Shown in pieces: positions 28,770 through 40,787 of a stretch of DNA of 64,000 bases. The stretch spans positions 682,001 through 746,000 of the forward strand of contig JAOCPU010000001.1 of the NCBI GenBank assembly GCA_035772785.1, written 5' to 3'. Origin of the DNA: Phlebiopsis flavidoalba (lineage: Eukaryota > Basidiomycota > Agaricomycetes > Polyporales > Phanerochaetaceae). The notes below the pieces were generated by a model. That model saw nothing but the letters and a program-made list of their open reading frames with translations. It ran no database searches and was not told the origin of the DNA. The translations under genes and the position numbers were made by a program. How positions within the stretch are numbered: position 1 is the first letter of the stretch; every line of letters begins with the position of its first letter.

Positions 28770-31700
28770 TTATTCCAAGAAAAGTCCGGTCCACGTGCTT
28801 ATCCGTCCCGCAGTGGGAGCAGTCTTGCCAGTAATAAGACACTCTTTGACCCAACAGAAAGGAGACGCATAGTGTCAAGATGGCGGGTCTTGGACGCCTT
28901 CTTCGCCACTTCGGGGCTCGCGGAAGACGATGTAATTGTATCATCTTTGAGCGCCTTGGACGTACAATTGTCACAGAGTTTTTGCAACACTCTCGAACGC
29001 TCTCATAAACCCATGCAGAGAATGATGCGCGGAATCATGCGGGTTGCCATCGTGCGCCTTCTCATCGTTTTTACCCTGGAAAATACCATGTCCCTTATCC
29101 GGATGGGCCTCTCTCGTAAGGGTGTAAACATACCCTCCTGGCCGGGTTTCGCCTGGACGAATTCAGGTGCGAGACGCAGAGAATGTTCAGGCCCTTGAAG
29201 AGCTTCGGTGGGACAACAGAGCTAAATCCGCAATGTCGAGGATGTGTTCCTTGCAGCTGCCCCAGTCAACATCGACCATCTGGGGATACACGCGCGTCCA
29301 AGGTTTCGGAGGTACCCGCCGGGAGTAGGTAAGGAAGCCATTCACGTTCCTCCATCTATGCGAATATGAGACGCCCTCGAACAACAGTACCAGTGAGAGA
29401 CACACCGCCGAAATCGATGCCAACAGCCAGTCCAGCTTGACGCAGGGTACACCGAGCGCGAGTGCAATAAGGAACTTCGGTTTGTGACTCGTGGGATCAT
29501 CCGCCAAGAGGAACACACGGTCGACGTCCCCCTAGGAGCTTGATCTCGTTATTTCCTGAGCAGCCATCGCTTACCCTTCTCGCTCATTGTGCCCTCCATC
29601 TTGAACACCTCGCACCAGTCATCAATGACCACCACGCCGCCGAGCTGTCTCTTTGATGGCAGACTTGAGGCTCTCCTTCTCCTTCTCCCAGTCATCCTGT
29701 TCCGCGGGAGCCATTGTCGTCACGAAAAAACCGACCTCTGCTGCTAAGATTCCACGCGTTGCCCCTGGACCAAGTGCTGATGTCGCCATGTTTAGCGATG
29801 AGCGGGAAGCGGGGGATATCCTCGGGCGTGGATTGACTACCGTGACAATATCATCCGCGGTAAGCATCCGGTTCGCCCCATTTACTAACGATGGATCGAC
29901 TCGGTATAAGCAGCTCTGCCGTGTTAAACTCCTGTACATCCCGTCTTCGAGTTGGATGGCTACTATCCTATCGGTTAGCTGCCGCCCAACGGGAAGCGTC
30001 GTGACGACGATCCGAGAGCCTTTTTTGCGAGCCTTTTTTTGAGAGAGCCTTCGTTACTACCCCTTTGACCATGATGTAGTCTCCCTTCCCGAGAGCCTTC
30101 AGCCAAAGCTCACACCGCCGCAACTTGGATATATCTATCCGACGCGGACTTCCTTACTCACCATCGTCAAACTGCACCATATACTTCTGCGAAGACCGTC
30201 TCTGAATGAATAGTGCCAACATAGTATAGCGTGAGTCTTGTTTCCAGAGGGCGAAGACGCGGGTCGGGGTTGTCGTGGGCAGTTGGCCGTTATCGCACGG
30301 TTATGCGCGCAATTGAGGACTCTGACTTCAGCCTCTTCGCGAGCTCTTGACTGGGCCGGGATCGGCGGATAGAGGCGGAGTGTACGTATTCGTTCCTAGT
30401 GACGTGCGGACCGTGCGGAGCAAGCCTCTGGACCGAAGAGGCGGGCGGGCGCTTCCGCTTGCGCGACGCGCTGGCTCGGCCTACCAGCTGCTCGGACTCG
30501 TCGTCTGCGATCTCTGTGAGGGCATCCTCGTCGCGAGCGGACAGTAACCGGTTTCCCGCTGATGGCGGTTTCGTCGTCGGACTCCTCAGTATCGTGTCCA
30601 CGGGACGCCGAGCAGGCAGTGACCGGAGGAGCAGTATGCCGCCTTCTTGGCTTACCCCCTGGGAATTTGGACGACTTTCGACGGCCCCTGGTGCTTTAGG
30701 CCGCAGCCGAAGCCTCAAGGAGCCGTTTATGGGGGGTGGTGGGATCAGATGATGGAACGAGCTCATCTTCTGCAAAAAGCGACTTGACCGTAGATACGGG
30801 TAAACGGGTCAGTACGCGTTCTCTTCCGAGGCCGAGGAGGCATCATTGGGCTCCGATGCTTCTGGTGGAGCTGGTTTTACCCAGGCGAGGATATGGCTTT
30901 GGTCCTAGCCTTGGTGGCTGCGATCAAAGCTAACGGAATGTCCCCCCCCGCTGTCGTCGCCTTCCTCTACCTCCTCCTCTTCTTCTTCCTCTTCATCCTC
31001 TTTCTTATCGTTCAACACGGCTTGAGGATCAACCCGCATATCGACATCGTTTAGTCATCACAGAAGGTGGTTCATCCGTTGGAATGAGAAACAGCAGGGG
31101 GGGAGATGAACTGTTTTGCACGGATATCGGTTGTGTAGGCTCAGAGTCTGGGATGATTTCCATGTCCGAGGAATGCAGATAACGGGAAGAGGTAGGAGCT
31201 AGAGCCTGCACAGATGTGGAGGGAAGTGTCGTGTATCCAGTAGGCCGGAAGGTTGGAAGCAGGTGTGAGCTGCGTCGCTTCGAAACTCTGATTTTCGTGC
31301 TCATGGCTGTCATCGACGCGTCCGGTCGCAGGACGCTTTGATGCTTCAGAGGGCTGCGTTTCCTCATACACACACTAGCGTTGATGGGCTCATCGATTCT
31401 ATCGTCAGCGCTGTGGCCAACTGCTGGACGGTTTGAAGATTCAGAAGGCTGAGTTTGCTCCCAGCGACTAGGCCCAGCGACGGTTGTTCGGGGTACTCTG
31501 TCAATTGTGTTTGCCCGTTGGTTCAGGACGACGAGCCTGTGCCAGAGCTGGCCTTGTCCCTGTTAAAGCGCCACCACTTGTCGGGATTGAACCATACGAG
31601 AGTATGCTTTTGGGACCGCCCAGTTGTAGATGGGTAGCGCCACCAGACTGCTGTGGATAACCGTCATGTGGAACCATCTCATCGTCATCTGGCTGGGTGG

Positions 31701-32843
31701 GCTCCGGCGTACTTGGTTGGGTGAGCTGAGTAGCTACGAAGCTAGCTAAAGACTCAGGCTCTGAATGTTCTTCCTGTGTGTCCGGGTACGAGTGAGGATT
31801 TGGTTCGCTAAAGGAAGAACGTGGCTGATTTGGAGGCAGGAAGAAGTCGTCGTCCTCTTCGCCTGGAGCATGTGGATAAGAACCAGAGTCATAGAACGGC
31901 TGAGAGACAACTCACTCTGGGAGGGTTGGGGCTGAGATTGAGGGACTGAGACTGAGAGGATGTCCGCGTTACGGATAGTTCCCGGAAAACGGCGTGCGCG
32001 AAGGCTTCGTGGGAGAGGAATCTTCTACGCCTGTCGCCAGGTTCTCCTCGTCTGAATGCGATTCGTCCTGCGTATCATCCAACTCTGATAGAGGTTTGTT
32101 GAAACACCCTGGATTCTTTCATGTATTTCTTCTGCTCAAGATCTCGCGGAAGAGGGCCAGCCGAAAAGAATCTTCAGACAATGTGGAAAGCGACCTCTGG
32201 CGCATGCGCCTGTTGTCCACGCGTGACGGCCCAGGTCTTGCCATACGTGCTCCCGATAGTCTTTGTATTGGCAGAGTTATCGAGACGAGACGAGCCAATA
32301 ACGGGGACAGTATCGGTTAATGTCACGGCACCGCAAGGTAAACCTCGTTTAGTGGGTATGGGCGGGACGGAGGAATGGGTTTTCTGTCGTCGGCGCGCCC
32401 ACACCATTAGGATTCAGTAGTTCGGAAGTATCGAGCGCCGCTTCTCGTGGCTCTGGAGGCCGGAAAACTGATCAAGTTACGCGAGGCTGGTGCGGGCGTG
32501 TTCTCCTTCTGCGACCCTTCACGAAAAAGGGTTATGTCCTTTGGCTGAGATTGTGATTGAGTGGCAGCAAGTCCGTGAAGATGGTAGGGCAGTTGAGAGT
32601 GTCTTGCGCTGGGTAACGATAGATCTTCCCTGACTGAATAGCTGCCTGGAGGTAAAGGATTGCGATTTGGCAGCGACCCAGGAATCGGTCCAGTTAGTAT
32701 GGCATTCTTTAGCTTTTGACTGCCTTGTGATTCATCACTGCTACAGTCAAAGGTAGGTAGTGCACCGAGAGGCAGAGCTGACGTGATTGAGAATGTACAA
32801 GAGGACGGTAAGACTCACCAGACGGAGTCACCAAATGTGCCAT
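28770..32843 (-). CDS. Crb2/Rad9/53BP1-type DNA damage checkpoint mediator (TQ cluster, Tudor, tandem BRCT)
   Basis: Adaptor that links Mec1/ATR-type kinases and modified histones to checkpoint kinase activation. The probable start at 32843 gives MAHLVTPSG followed directly by a GTGAGT donor. The N-terminal half (about 31.9-30.9 kb) is disordered and rich in TQ sites, including ATQLTQPSTPEPTQPDDD and two related blocks TQPSESSNRPA and TQPSEASKRPA. A central block reads DEDALTEIADDESEQLVGRA with a basic SRKRKRPP segment and HGPHVTRNEYVHSASIRRS. The Tudor-like segment TRVFALWKQDSRYT...KYMVQFDDG lies at about 30.16-30.27 kb. BRCT 1 covers DDWCEVFKMEGTMSEKG, VFLLADDPTS, KPKFLIALALGVPCVKLDWL, and VSQMVDVDWGSCKEHILDIA. 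BRCT 2 has YIVFREPRSGEEGVQD and WVKECLITG. There are many indels. The exact C-terminus near 28770 is approximate. Confidence 0.82.
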
Positions 32844-33418
32844 ACTCGTCACTTCAGTTCCGTGTTCTCCGGGTTCGTGTGTAGTTGATAGTGAATTGAA
32901 GCTAAGAGATGTGTATTTAATAAAGCATTCTACGCGTGATGAGCTAAAATGCGTACTTGTCAATGTCTCGTGAAACACGTCTGTGTTTGGCGGCGGGTGG
33001 AAGATCAATGTGGCGACTTTGAAAAGAGGCGAGCAGCCAGTTTAAAAATTACGATATTTCAAGAGTATATCATGCAGTGTTTCATGAAAGATGCACACCC
33101 AAAAAAGAGGAGCGGCGCGCTGAGGCGAAAAGAGGTCGAGGCAACTGAGAGAGGCGGTGGGCGACATTTCGCTCCTAATTGGGCGTCTAGTTACGCGTGC
33201 CCCACGTGCCTTGTTCGAGTTGCCCAAGGGCGCCTGGCTGTCCTTGCGTCTTGTTTCTCCCCCTCACCCAAGTCTGACCCTACTCGCGCTGGTCGCTCTG
33301 GCCAAACTCTGGCTCTCACAAGTATTCTGGAATCAAGACACTCCCTTTCAAGACGCTCCTTTATCACCATGATACTCGCAAACCCCGATCCAAAAACCTC
33401 AAAGCCTTCCCTTCAGTA
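32844..33418. promoter_or_regulatory. Divergent region between Crb2-like and membrane-protein genes
   Basis: 575 bases between divergently oriented genes. Plus-strand frames here are hydrophobic or basic but have no clear ATG with context. The first exon of the downstream membrane protein, possibly with a signal sequence, may lie inside. Confidence 0.35.
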
Positions 33419-35320
33419 GTGGACCTCCAATCCAACCCCAAGACCCCCTTGAGACAAACTAAATCAAAGCAGCATAAGCACACCTCTACAGCAGCACCAA
33501 AGCATCAAACTACAGTGCACAGTGTAGACTACTCCGAAAAAGCCAGCGAAAGAAAACCACCGACAAGACCGAGAGTTCAGACAACTCCGCGAGTAAGAAG
33601 AAGAGTAAGGAGAAGAGTAAGAAGAAGTCAAGCAGCCAGAAGACGACGCATGGTGGGCAAGCCGATATTGACGACAACGCAGTACCAGATCCTGCTCCTG
33701 ACAATGGCGTTGGCTCGACCAAGGCTTCCGCTGTCACTGTGTATCACTCTGGAGCGTTGTATACTGGAGTTCTTCCCGTTGTTGCACCCACGTTTACAAA
33801 TTCTCACCCTACGGTCACTTCTGGTTTCTCTCCTCTTCCGCTTGCTGCGTTTGCCACCTCCCTCTCTGCAGTCACGTCCAACCCCTCGCTTTCCACGTCG
33901 GTGCCCTCGTCTTCGCCCACGGCTCTACAGAAAAGCGCAACACACAGCCCAACCCCCAGTCAAACCAAACGGCTGCCCTACCGTCTCAATCGCTCTTCTT
34001 GCGGCTGGGGGAGTTCTGCTGATCATAGTAGGCTAGTCATATTTAAAGAAGTCGCGTCTGCTCTCGTCCGCGCAAGCACAAGTACCCTACCCCATCCCGC
34101 CCGGTCCTTCAAGACCCCTTCCGTGACGACGAAAAAGGTGGATGCAGACGAAGAATCTTTGTTCGGTGGCAAAGAACGATCCTCTACTCGTCCAGGCAGT
34201 GGCTGTGAAGTCTTGCTCAACTGGACGAAGTATCCCCATACCTCGCTGATGAAGCCTCTTCCTACTCTCGATGTCAATGATGTTCAGCGTAGTCCGCCTA
34301 GGCGGACGTCTCTCGAAGTAACAGAGAAGGCGGCTTCTCCTTTCCTTGGTATTCCTCCTACTTCCGCGGTAACCGCGGTCTCGTAACTCCCAATCGCTTG
34401 TCTGTTGTTTCTGCCTCTGTCTACCCTGGATCTCCGGGTATCAGCCATAAGGGCGGACACGGTGTTGGTATCGCAGTCGGTGGATCACCTTTGACAGCGG
34501 ACAATCTGCCTCTGCTGCAGCGCTCGAACACAAAAACATCTTTGCGTAGGGTCTCACAGGCTGGCCGTGTAAACCGCCACAGTGTTATCCCCAGCACGTA
34601 CGGTACTTCTGACCTGTACGGAGGTGTGGCCTCACCTATCCCTGCGACCCCCCAAGCCTTCCGCCATGTCCGCCGCTGCAGGACGCGCTCGTGTCAAGGC
34701 GCCTTATGCTCCCGGGTCAGTCTTTACGTGCGTCAGCGACGGCCCCAATACCTACTGCTTCTCTTGGCGAGGATTCGAACCCCTTTGAGGAGTCGCAATA
34801 CATCCTACCTCCCATATCGCCAATGACGAAGACGGACGACCGCAGGGAACCGCGACACCAGGGCTCTCGCATCGGCGCTTGGTCTCTCCAGCCCCGGACC
34901 CTGCCCGGTTTCTCCACAAATGACTCTGTATCCTGACGACTCAATCACCCTTGCCGGAGATCGTAGGCGTAGTCGCTCTCGCAGCCAGATTCTGAGCCCC
35001 ACCTCTCGATGCTGGCGCCCGACTAGGCAAGTTGATGATGGGTGACTTCCAGAGCACGAACTCGCTCTCGAACCGCAACATCGGCGACGGACCTTCGAGC
35101 GGACCTCCGCGCGGACAGGTGAAGAATGCTCCGAGGAAGAGGGTCGAGGAGAAGCCTCCGCGGGTGCCATCCCCTCCGCCTTTGCCGTCGCTAGCTCAGA
35201 TGGCTCTGTCTCACGGTAATCCCCAGGGCGTTCGAGGAGTACCGTAGTCCAACATACAGCATCTATGGGCTGTATGAGACAGAGAGGAAGAGCAAGCTAC
35301 CGGGCGAAGGAGGTTATTGA
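33419..35320 (+). CDS. Ser/Thr-rich single-pass membrane protein with disordered cytosolic tail
   Basis: I do not know a named function. The N-terminal part has a Lys-rich segment (SASKKKSKEKSKKKSSSQK near 33580-33640) and then a Ser/Thr/Pro-rich ectodomain (33690-33960), which is probably O-glycosylated. A hydrophobic helix VSIALLAAGGVLLIIVG follows at about 33983-34035. The C-terminal region is long, polar and probably disordered. It includes VDADEESLFGGKE, RTPNRLSVVSASVYPGSPGI, LMMGDFQSTNSLSNRNIGDG, and ends EEYRSPTYSIYGLYETERKS to a stop TGA at 35318-35320, one frame shifted from NPQG. The layout resembles fungal wall-stress-sensor-like or other single-pass surface proteins. The true start is not settled and may lie upstream of 33419. 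Confidence 0.62.
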
Positions 35321-35519
35321 TGAATGTGGACATCCCATTATTTTTTTTCTCGCTGGGACTCGGGGTGTTGTATCATAGATTTGTATCATAAATTCGTCCG
35401 TGTATTTCGGCAAGGCTCAGGACTCCAGCATTACGCATGAGTATATTGTACATGTGTGGAGATGCATACAATGTCGTGGAGATAGGTATGACCGGATTTG
35501 AATAAAATCTAATCGTGCT

Positions 35520-37161
35520 CTAAGATCTTACCGGCCTCGGTTGCATTCGGGCCACGGGAATGTGAGATGGGACTTTGAGCCCCTCACCCGACAGCTGTTT
35601 CGCAGCCTCCCCGTCATCTTGGTTCTTCTGGGTCGCAGCTTTCTCGCCCTCCACTTCCTTGATGAGTGCGCTCAGCTCGTCTTGCAGTTTCGGAGTCATC
35701 GATACCAGCCTCTGCCTGTGCCATGTCAGCGCCCATACGGATGGCAGCGCGTCGATATCGCTGGCGTCCGCCTGCGCAGCTGCCATAGCGTCCATGGTCT
35801 CATCGATCTTTTCACGTTGCAATGATGGGTGGGCTAGAATTGCGCGTATTGTAAGAGTCGCAGTTGACGACTCATAGGACTTCAAAATCTGTGTGTGGTG
35901 TGAGCGACCGTGAACGACAGTTCAAGTGATCTCAGCGTACCTCTACGTCACCAAGCAGCAGCCTCTACACGAATTGAGGGTTGACCGGAGGGTGTCAGGG
36001 AGTTTAAGCGTTTCTTCATGAGGTCCTCGTAATGCTTGCGGGCACGTAGATTACTCAACGCAACTCCTCTTTGCGCTTTTGGCGCAAAGCATCGGATATC
36101 TTGCTGGTGAGGCTGGAGAACAAGTTCTATGAACGTGCACAAGGCAACTCATCATTTCACACGAACCTGTCTATGCGTTCTTGAAGGTGGCTGATCCCTA
36201 ACTCAATACCCTCCACTGCGCGGTCTGAGTTCTAATACGCCGATATCGACAGCTGTGACTTCCGCAACAGTTGCGTCCTCAACAAACTTGATGACCTTGT
36301 GGTTACGTGTGAGGAGAGGAAGCAGGATACGCCGCAAATACTCACCTCTCGCCCCGCCTGATGATAAACCTGTTTGTCTCGTTCGAGGTATTTCAGCAGC
36401 ACTTTCAGGTCCAGGTCCGACAGTACAATGCCCTCCAACGCACTCTCGGCATACGCGGCCTTGAAGCTTTCAAAGTTGTACAGTGAGTCTGCTAGGGAGA
36501 CTACGCCCTTGGCGTCTTGTTGCGACAGCACACCAGCAGCGGCGCGTTCCACGAGAGAGAGGACTACGTAGTCCCCTTTCACCTTCTTCCAATGCTCCTC
36601 ACCTCCAGAGGAACATAAGAGTCCTCTGAGACCGACAATATTGAGCTGCTGGAGAGCCCACCATAAAGGCTTGCCCACCACGAAGGACGCTATCCGATAC
36701 GGCAACCACCCGGGATGGTGAATGGACTGACGTAGCATTCAGGAATTGAGATAGAGGAAAGTATGACTTTTGTGTGACATAACTCGGTCTTCGCTAACGC
36801 AAATAAATGATTAGCCAACTGCGCGCATGAGTAAGATAGGACTGACAATGACAGTGGCTAATCCTAGCGGCTTGCCAGCACCTTCTATGCGAAAGTCTTC
36901 GGCCAACAATGGACCTGGAGCATGCAGAACAAGTTTGTCTGGTATGTGTGACCCTGTCGCCGATGAGCGCTGACCACCCATTGCCTACAAACTGCCTCCA
37001 ACGTCCTCCGCCACCACTCCACATTGGACGCGAACGAACTCGGGTTTGAGTGTTTCTGGCCAGAGAAGTCAGAATATAGGAACTTGAGGCGAGAAGGAGT
37101 CGTTGTTCTGATAAGTCGGTAAAGTCTGAAGTTGTGCGCGAGACGGTCCTGCGGAGGTCAT
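35520..37161 (-). CDS. CHMP7-like ESCRT-III (Snf7 family) protein
   Basis: ESCRT-III family member with an N-terminal winged-helix-like half and a C-terminal Snf7 domain; CHMP7 homologues act at the nuclear envelope and endosome. The start at 37161 gives MTSAGPSRAQLQTLPTYQ. Shifted frames then read LYSDFSGQKHSNPSSFASNV, EWWRRTLEAV, DKLVLHAPGPLLAEDFRIEG and AGKPLGLATVI. The next exons give SIHHPGWLPYRIASFVVGKP, LWWALQQLNIVG, VKGDYVVLSLVERAA, FESFKAAYAESALEGIVLSD and LDLKVLLKYLERDKQV. The Snf7 part has LKSYESSTATL, AILAHPSLQREKIDETMDAM, AAAQADASDID and LQDELSALIKEVEGEKA. A stop lies at 35520. The GKPLWWAL block and the order of parts support CHMP7 over other ESCRT-III members. Confidence 0.85.
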
Positions 37162-38718
37162 GTTCGAGCAGCATGTCGATCGTTGAAGTCAAGAGTAGCG
37201 TTCAGAACTCCCGCCGCTGCGCCTGAGTAGACGTCGGATCTGAGATTCAAGATCCCATCATTTCATGAGCGCCCCGGTGTTAGCATCGTTCGCTCAAACA
37301 TGCGCGGCGATTTACATTCGACCACCGAGATATCTTCATACCTGTGGCCGGCCGAAATCCTAGCTATGTCTCCTGATACATACGCTCTCACGCTGCATGA
37401 GACCCATTTGCTTCGTCCATAAACCCACGACAACGTGCGGTGGAGTGTGTACGCAGCTACTAGAAGCTCATCATGCACGATAGCAAAATGTAACGAAGCG
37501 ATGACAAAAGAGAGGGTAAGAAAGCTATTCCTATTCTATCCTTTCATCCTCTGACTTATGATTGCGCTCAAACGATATACCTGTACATACTCCAAACAGA
37601 TGACATGACTATCAACCTTTGCACTCGATCCTCTATATCTTTCGGCGGACATTGATAGCTATTACTCAGTGCCGCAGATCCACGAAATCATATGCATGTC
37701 TGAGACTCTGAGGATGAGTCAGTGCCGCCAGTCAACTTCAGCTTCCCGTATTGTTCTCAAGCCTCACATTCCTGGTTGCCGCCCCCGGCGTCAGCGAACG
37801 GCCACTCGGGTCTTCTTTCCATGACACTCGTGCGTGGCTCATTTTATCTTCGTTGGATCCGTTACCAAAACCTGTGCAGTACCTGAAAGTACAGAACATA
37901 GGCGACGCGGACAAGTCTGGCAGTTAACCGCGGGGGAACCGCCCTTTTCCGTATTTCATTGTTGCGGTTGACCCCCATGTTCCTGTTGGGGGTGCGAAGA
38001 GTGCAGTGGTCAGGCAAGTCTGGCAGGACGCACAAACCTTGGCCCATATGCTTCCTCGCGCAGCGGACGCAAAGGCCAGAGGTATTTACTTAGACACTTC
38101 AGGTTACTGAGCATGCTGATTGGATTTAGCTTTTGGCCGTAGTCTCTGGTTGTTGGGCGTACATATGAGTCACATAAACTAGCGATGGATTCAAGATGCG
38201 TGTATCCATTAGATTACCGTGTCTGGTCGCATCGATAATGTGGTGATGTCGGAACAAGCACTGTAACGTGGGTATTGCATCGAGAATGGTGGCCTTTCGC
38301 CTTACTACCAGATGCAATGTGCGAACAGAGAACTCTTCAGCCCGGCAGCAGATGGATTAAGTATTCAAGTAGTGACAGGTAAGTAGCGGCTGCCTCGATG
38401 GTACACAATAGAGAATCAGCCGATCTTAAACTGTTGGAGATGAGATATCTGATCTAGGTTGCTAGAGATACCAAAAAGGCTCAGATGGTGGAACCCGCTA
38501 TTTTGCCCGCCCAAGTCTCGGAGCGATGTACAGGACCGCAAATGGCTCAGCCATCTAAACCACCTCACGGGTTCTGAGCCCAAATCGGATCCGATTCTTG
38601 CGTTCTGTTGATATCCGGATTACAAGCATCACACACACGGGGATATAACGATACTTTTTTTGCAGAGCAACGCCATCCTCCTTCGCTTTCGACCCTGGCC
38701 CACCATGCTTCCGCCCCT
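37162..38718. other. 1.56 kb without a recognised gene
   Basis: Contains the CHMP7-like promoter and upstream sequence of the next gene. Frames of up to about 70 codons occur on both strands with no motif. The purine/pyrimidine patches at 37500-37560 look like promoter or leader sequence. I see no RNA gene or repeat. Confidence 0.35.
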
Positions 38719-40787
38719 ATGGTGCAAATACCCACTATACTATACTTCCTCGTTTTCCGACTTGCGTCTGCGCAGCCCTCTACTACAGCGGAGTGTAGCG
38801 CATCTTTCCGTTGGGTTCGTAACAATGCCTCGCATCATACAAGCAATACTGGACGATTTTCATGCAGAATGAACAATGTGGATGGTCAGAACCTTGCCTA
38901 GTGACCGCATACGCATTCAGTGCTTGCACCTCCACTGGTACGGGTCGAGATACTTAATCTTCCCGTTTAGTGTTAATACGGTTACTTCAGTCTTCGATAT
39001 TCCTCCAATGACCGATCCCACAGCAACCTACGGTGCTGTCCTGGTGGATCGGTAGCGTCACAGAATGCGGATGCAGCTCGATCACATACTCGTTGATTAC
39101 CGCTTGTTCGCTATGTCAAGGCGCGGCTGAGCTAGAGTATGGTCTATCGCCACTCTGAACAGGGATTGAATGTTTATATTCGTCAATTAGCTGGTCTGCG
39201 TGGACGCAAAATTGCCCTCAAAGTTTAATCTCAGACTCTGGAATGTTGAGCGCATTTTGATACATGATAGTGCTTGATTTCTTAACTCACGGATCCACTG
39301 GTCGAAGATGGCCCAATGACAATCCCATAGGGGCCGGACATTCCCGCATCGGGCGTTACGGGTCCATCGTCAGTATTTTGACCATCCTCGAGATTGCTAT
39401 AAAGGCGGGTGAAGAATGATGTTTTTTAGCCTAAGTCTGGGCAGCTTCAACGTTACTCTTGCTCACTTATCGCCCACCTGGCGATGGGTCGGGGTAAGCG
39501 AAACTGATATTTCATGAACGACCATGTCACCTCACCTTTGAAAGTACAGTCTCCCCTGCAACGAGCATCGCCTCTTCACAGCCCACTACACCAAAGTCTT
39601 CATCTGTCGAGCTAGGCGTCATCGTTGAGCCCGAGTTCTCCCGAGCTGATCGTCGTCAATTCCCTTTTCACAAGTTGATAAGTCCGGAGCCTCATCACCG
39701 ACAGAACCTCACCCCCCTCCCCCTTCCCTACATGTCAGAAGGCTCGACCGTCTAACAGTGTCTTGCCGGTATCCTCGAACTTCTTCGGCGTCCCTTGTAT
39801 CGTCGAAAGCAGCGATTCCGTACGATCTCCACTGTTGCCGCAACGACAATCATCTGTCCTTCCCACTTTTTACAAACAGTAACTCCAGCATGCCGCAGCC
39901 TCGGTCTCTGTGTTGCAGGCGGACAGCTCCCAGAGTACAGCAAGCGTCCGCAAAATCTTGAGGGCGATTTATGCGCGGCTCAGTGGGCGGCGGCGTGGCT
40001 TTACCTTCTCCTCATCGGTTTCATTGGCTTTCCCCTGTACATCCGACAGGAAGCCGGCAGAAGAGGGAGGATCGTATATATGCCTCCATATATGTCACGA
40101 TGGGCTAGGCTTTATGTATGTCGTGGTCTCGGTTCCCTACTCTTTATCTAACTGTCCCTACAGGAACCCGAGGATGAGACGACGACCCCAAACCCGACTG
40201 GTCAAATGTTCCCCCATAGGTGGAAAAGACAGTCGGTCATCCAGTTCCACAACCAGTGCTCCCCCGCTGGTGTCCCAATGCGCGCATTCAGCTTACGATC
40301 CTGAATACGAGCTGCACAGCATCACAAGCATAGGGTCGAGATATCTGGGGCCTTATTTATTATATGATCGACGCAATTGTCGGTCTATCTCCTCTGTTTT
40401 AGTAACTCACACGGCAGTCCTTCCACCTGGACGTTTCAAAATCAATACCGTATGAAGTGCATCTGTTTCACTCTAGGCAGTGTAGGTCGAGCCTGAGTAA
40501 ATATACCGTCAAACGAGCTAATTTGTGGGCCGATGCACCATCGCGTACTGTCGTCGTCGCGATATGCTCAATGATGTGCATGATATACGCGCCGTCGTCG
40601 AGCGACTTCTGGCGCATGTGGACATTGGTGGTGGTGGTGGACGAAAAGAGCCAGCGGCCTCTTCACTTGGACGTCGTCGGAGCGCCCATCGACGGAACGG
40701 AAGAGCTGGCAACTCCGAGCTCTGAGTCTGTCACTGTGGCAGTCGATGAGGGCGTAGCTGCACGTTTGTCAATCCCCATCAGCTAGC
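38719..40787 (+). CDS. Cys-rich secreted / single-pass membrane protein (basidiomycete family), frame-broken
   Basis: Hidden gene recovered by following three frames. The ATG at 38719 gives a signal peptide (MVQIPTILYFLVFRLASAQP) and TTAECSASFRWV up to a GTAACA donor. The next exon reads NEQCGWSEPCLVTAYAFSAC, then TSTGTG, IPPMTDPTAT, CCPGGS, CGCSSITYSLITACSLCQGA and ISWSAWTQNC. I recall this spacing of PCLV..Y, CxCxxxxYSL..AC..CQ and SW..W..NC from a common basidiomycete family of Cys-rich ectodomain proteins of unknown role. A Gly-rich hydrophobic helix follows at about 39970-40045 (GSVGGGVAL, LLIGFIGFPLYI), then a basic, polar cytosolic tail. DMLNDVHDIRAVVERLLAHV near 40564 may form a short coiled coil. 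The 3' end is uncertain. No function is known to me. Confidence 0.6.

Noticed and set aside
38480..38640. tRNA-like hairpin near GGGTTCTGAGCCC
   Set aside because: No acceptor stem, anticodon arm or D-arm can be drawn around it.
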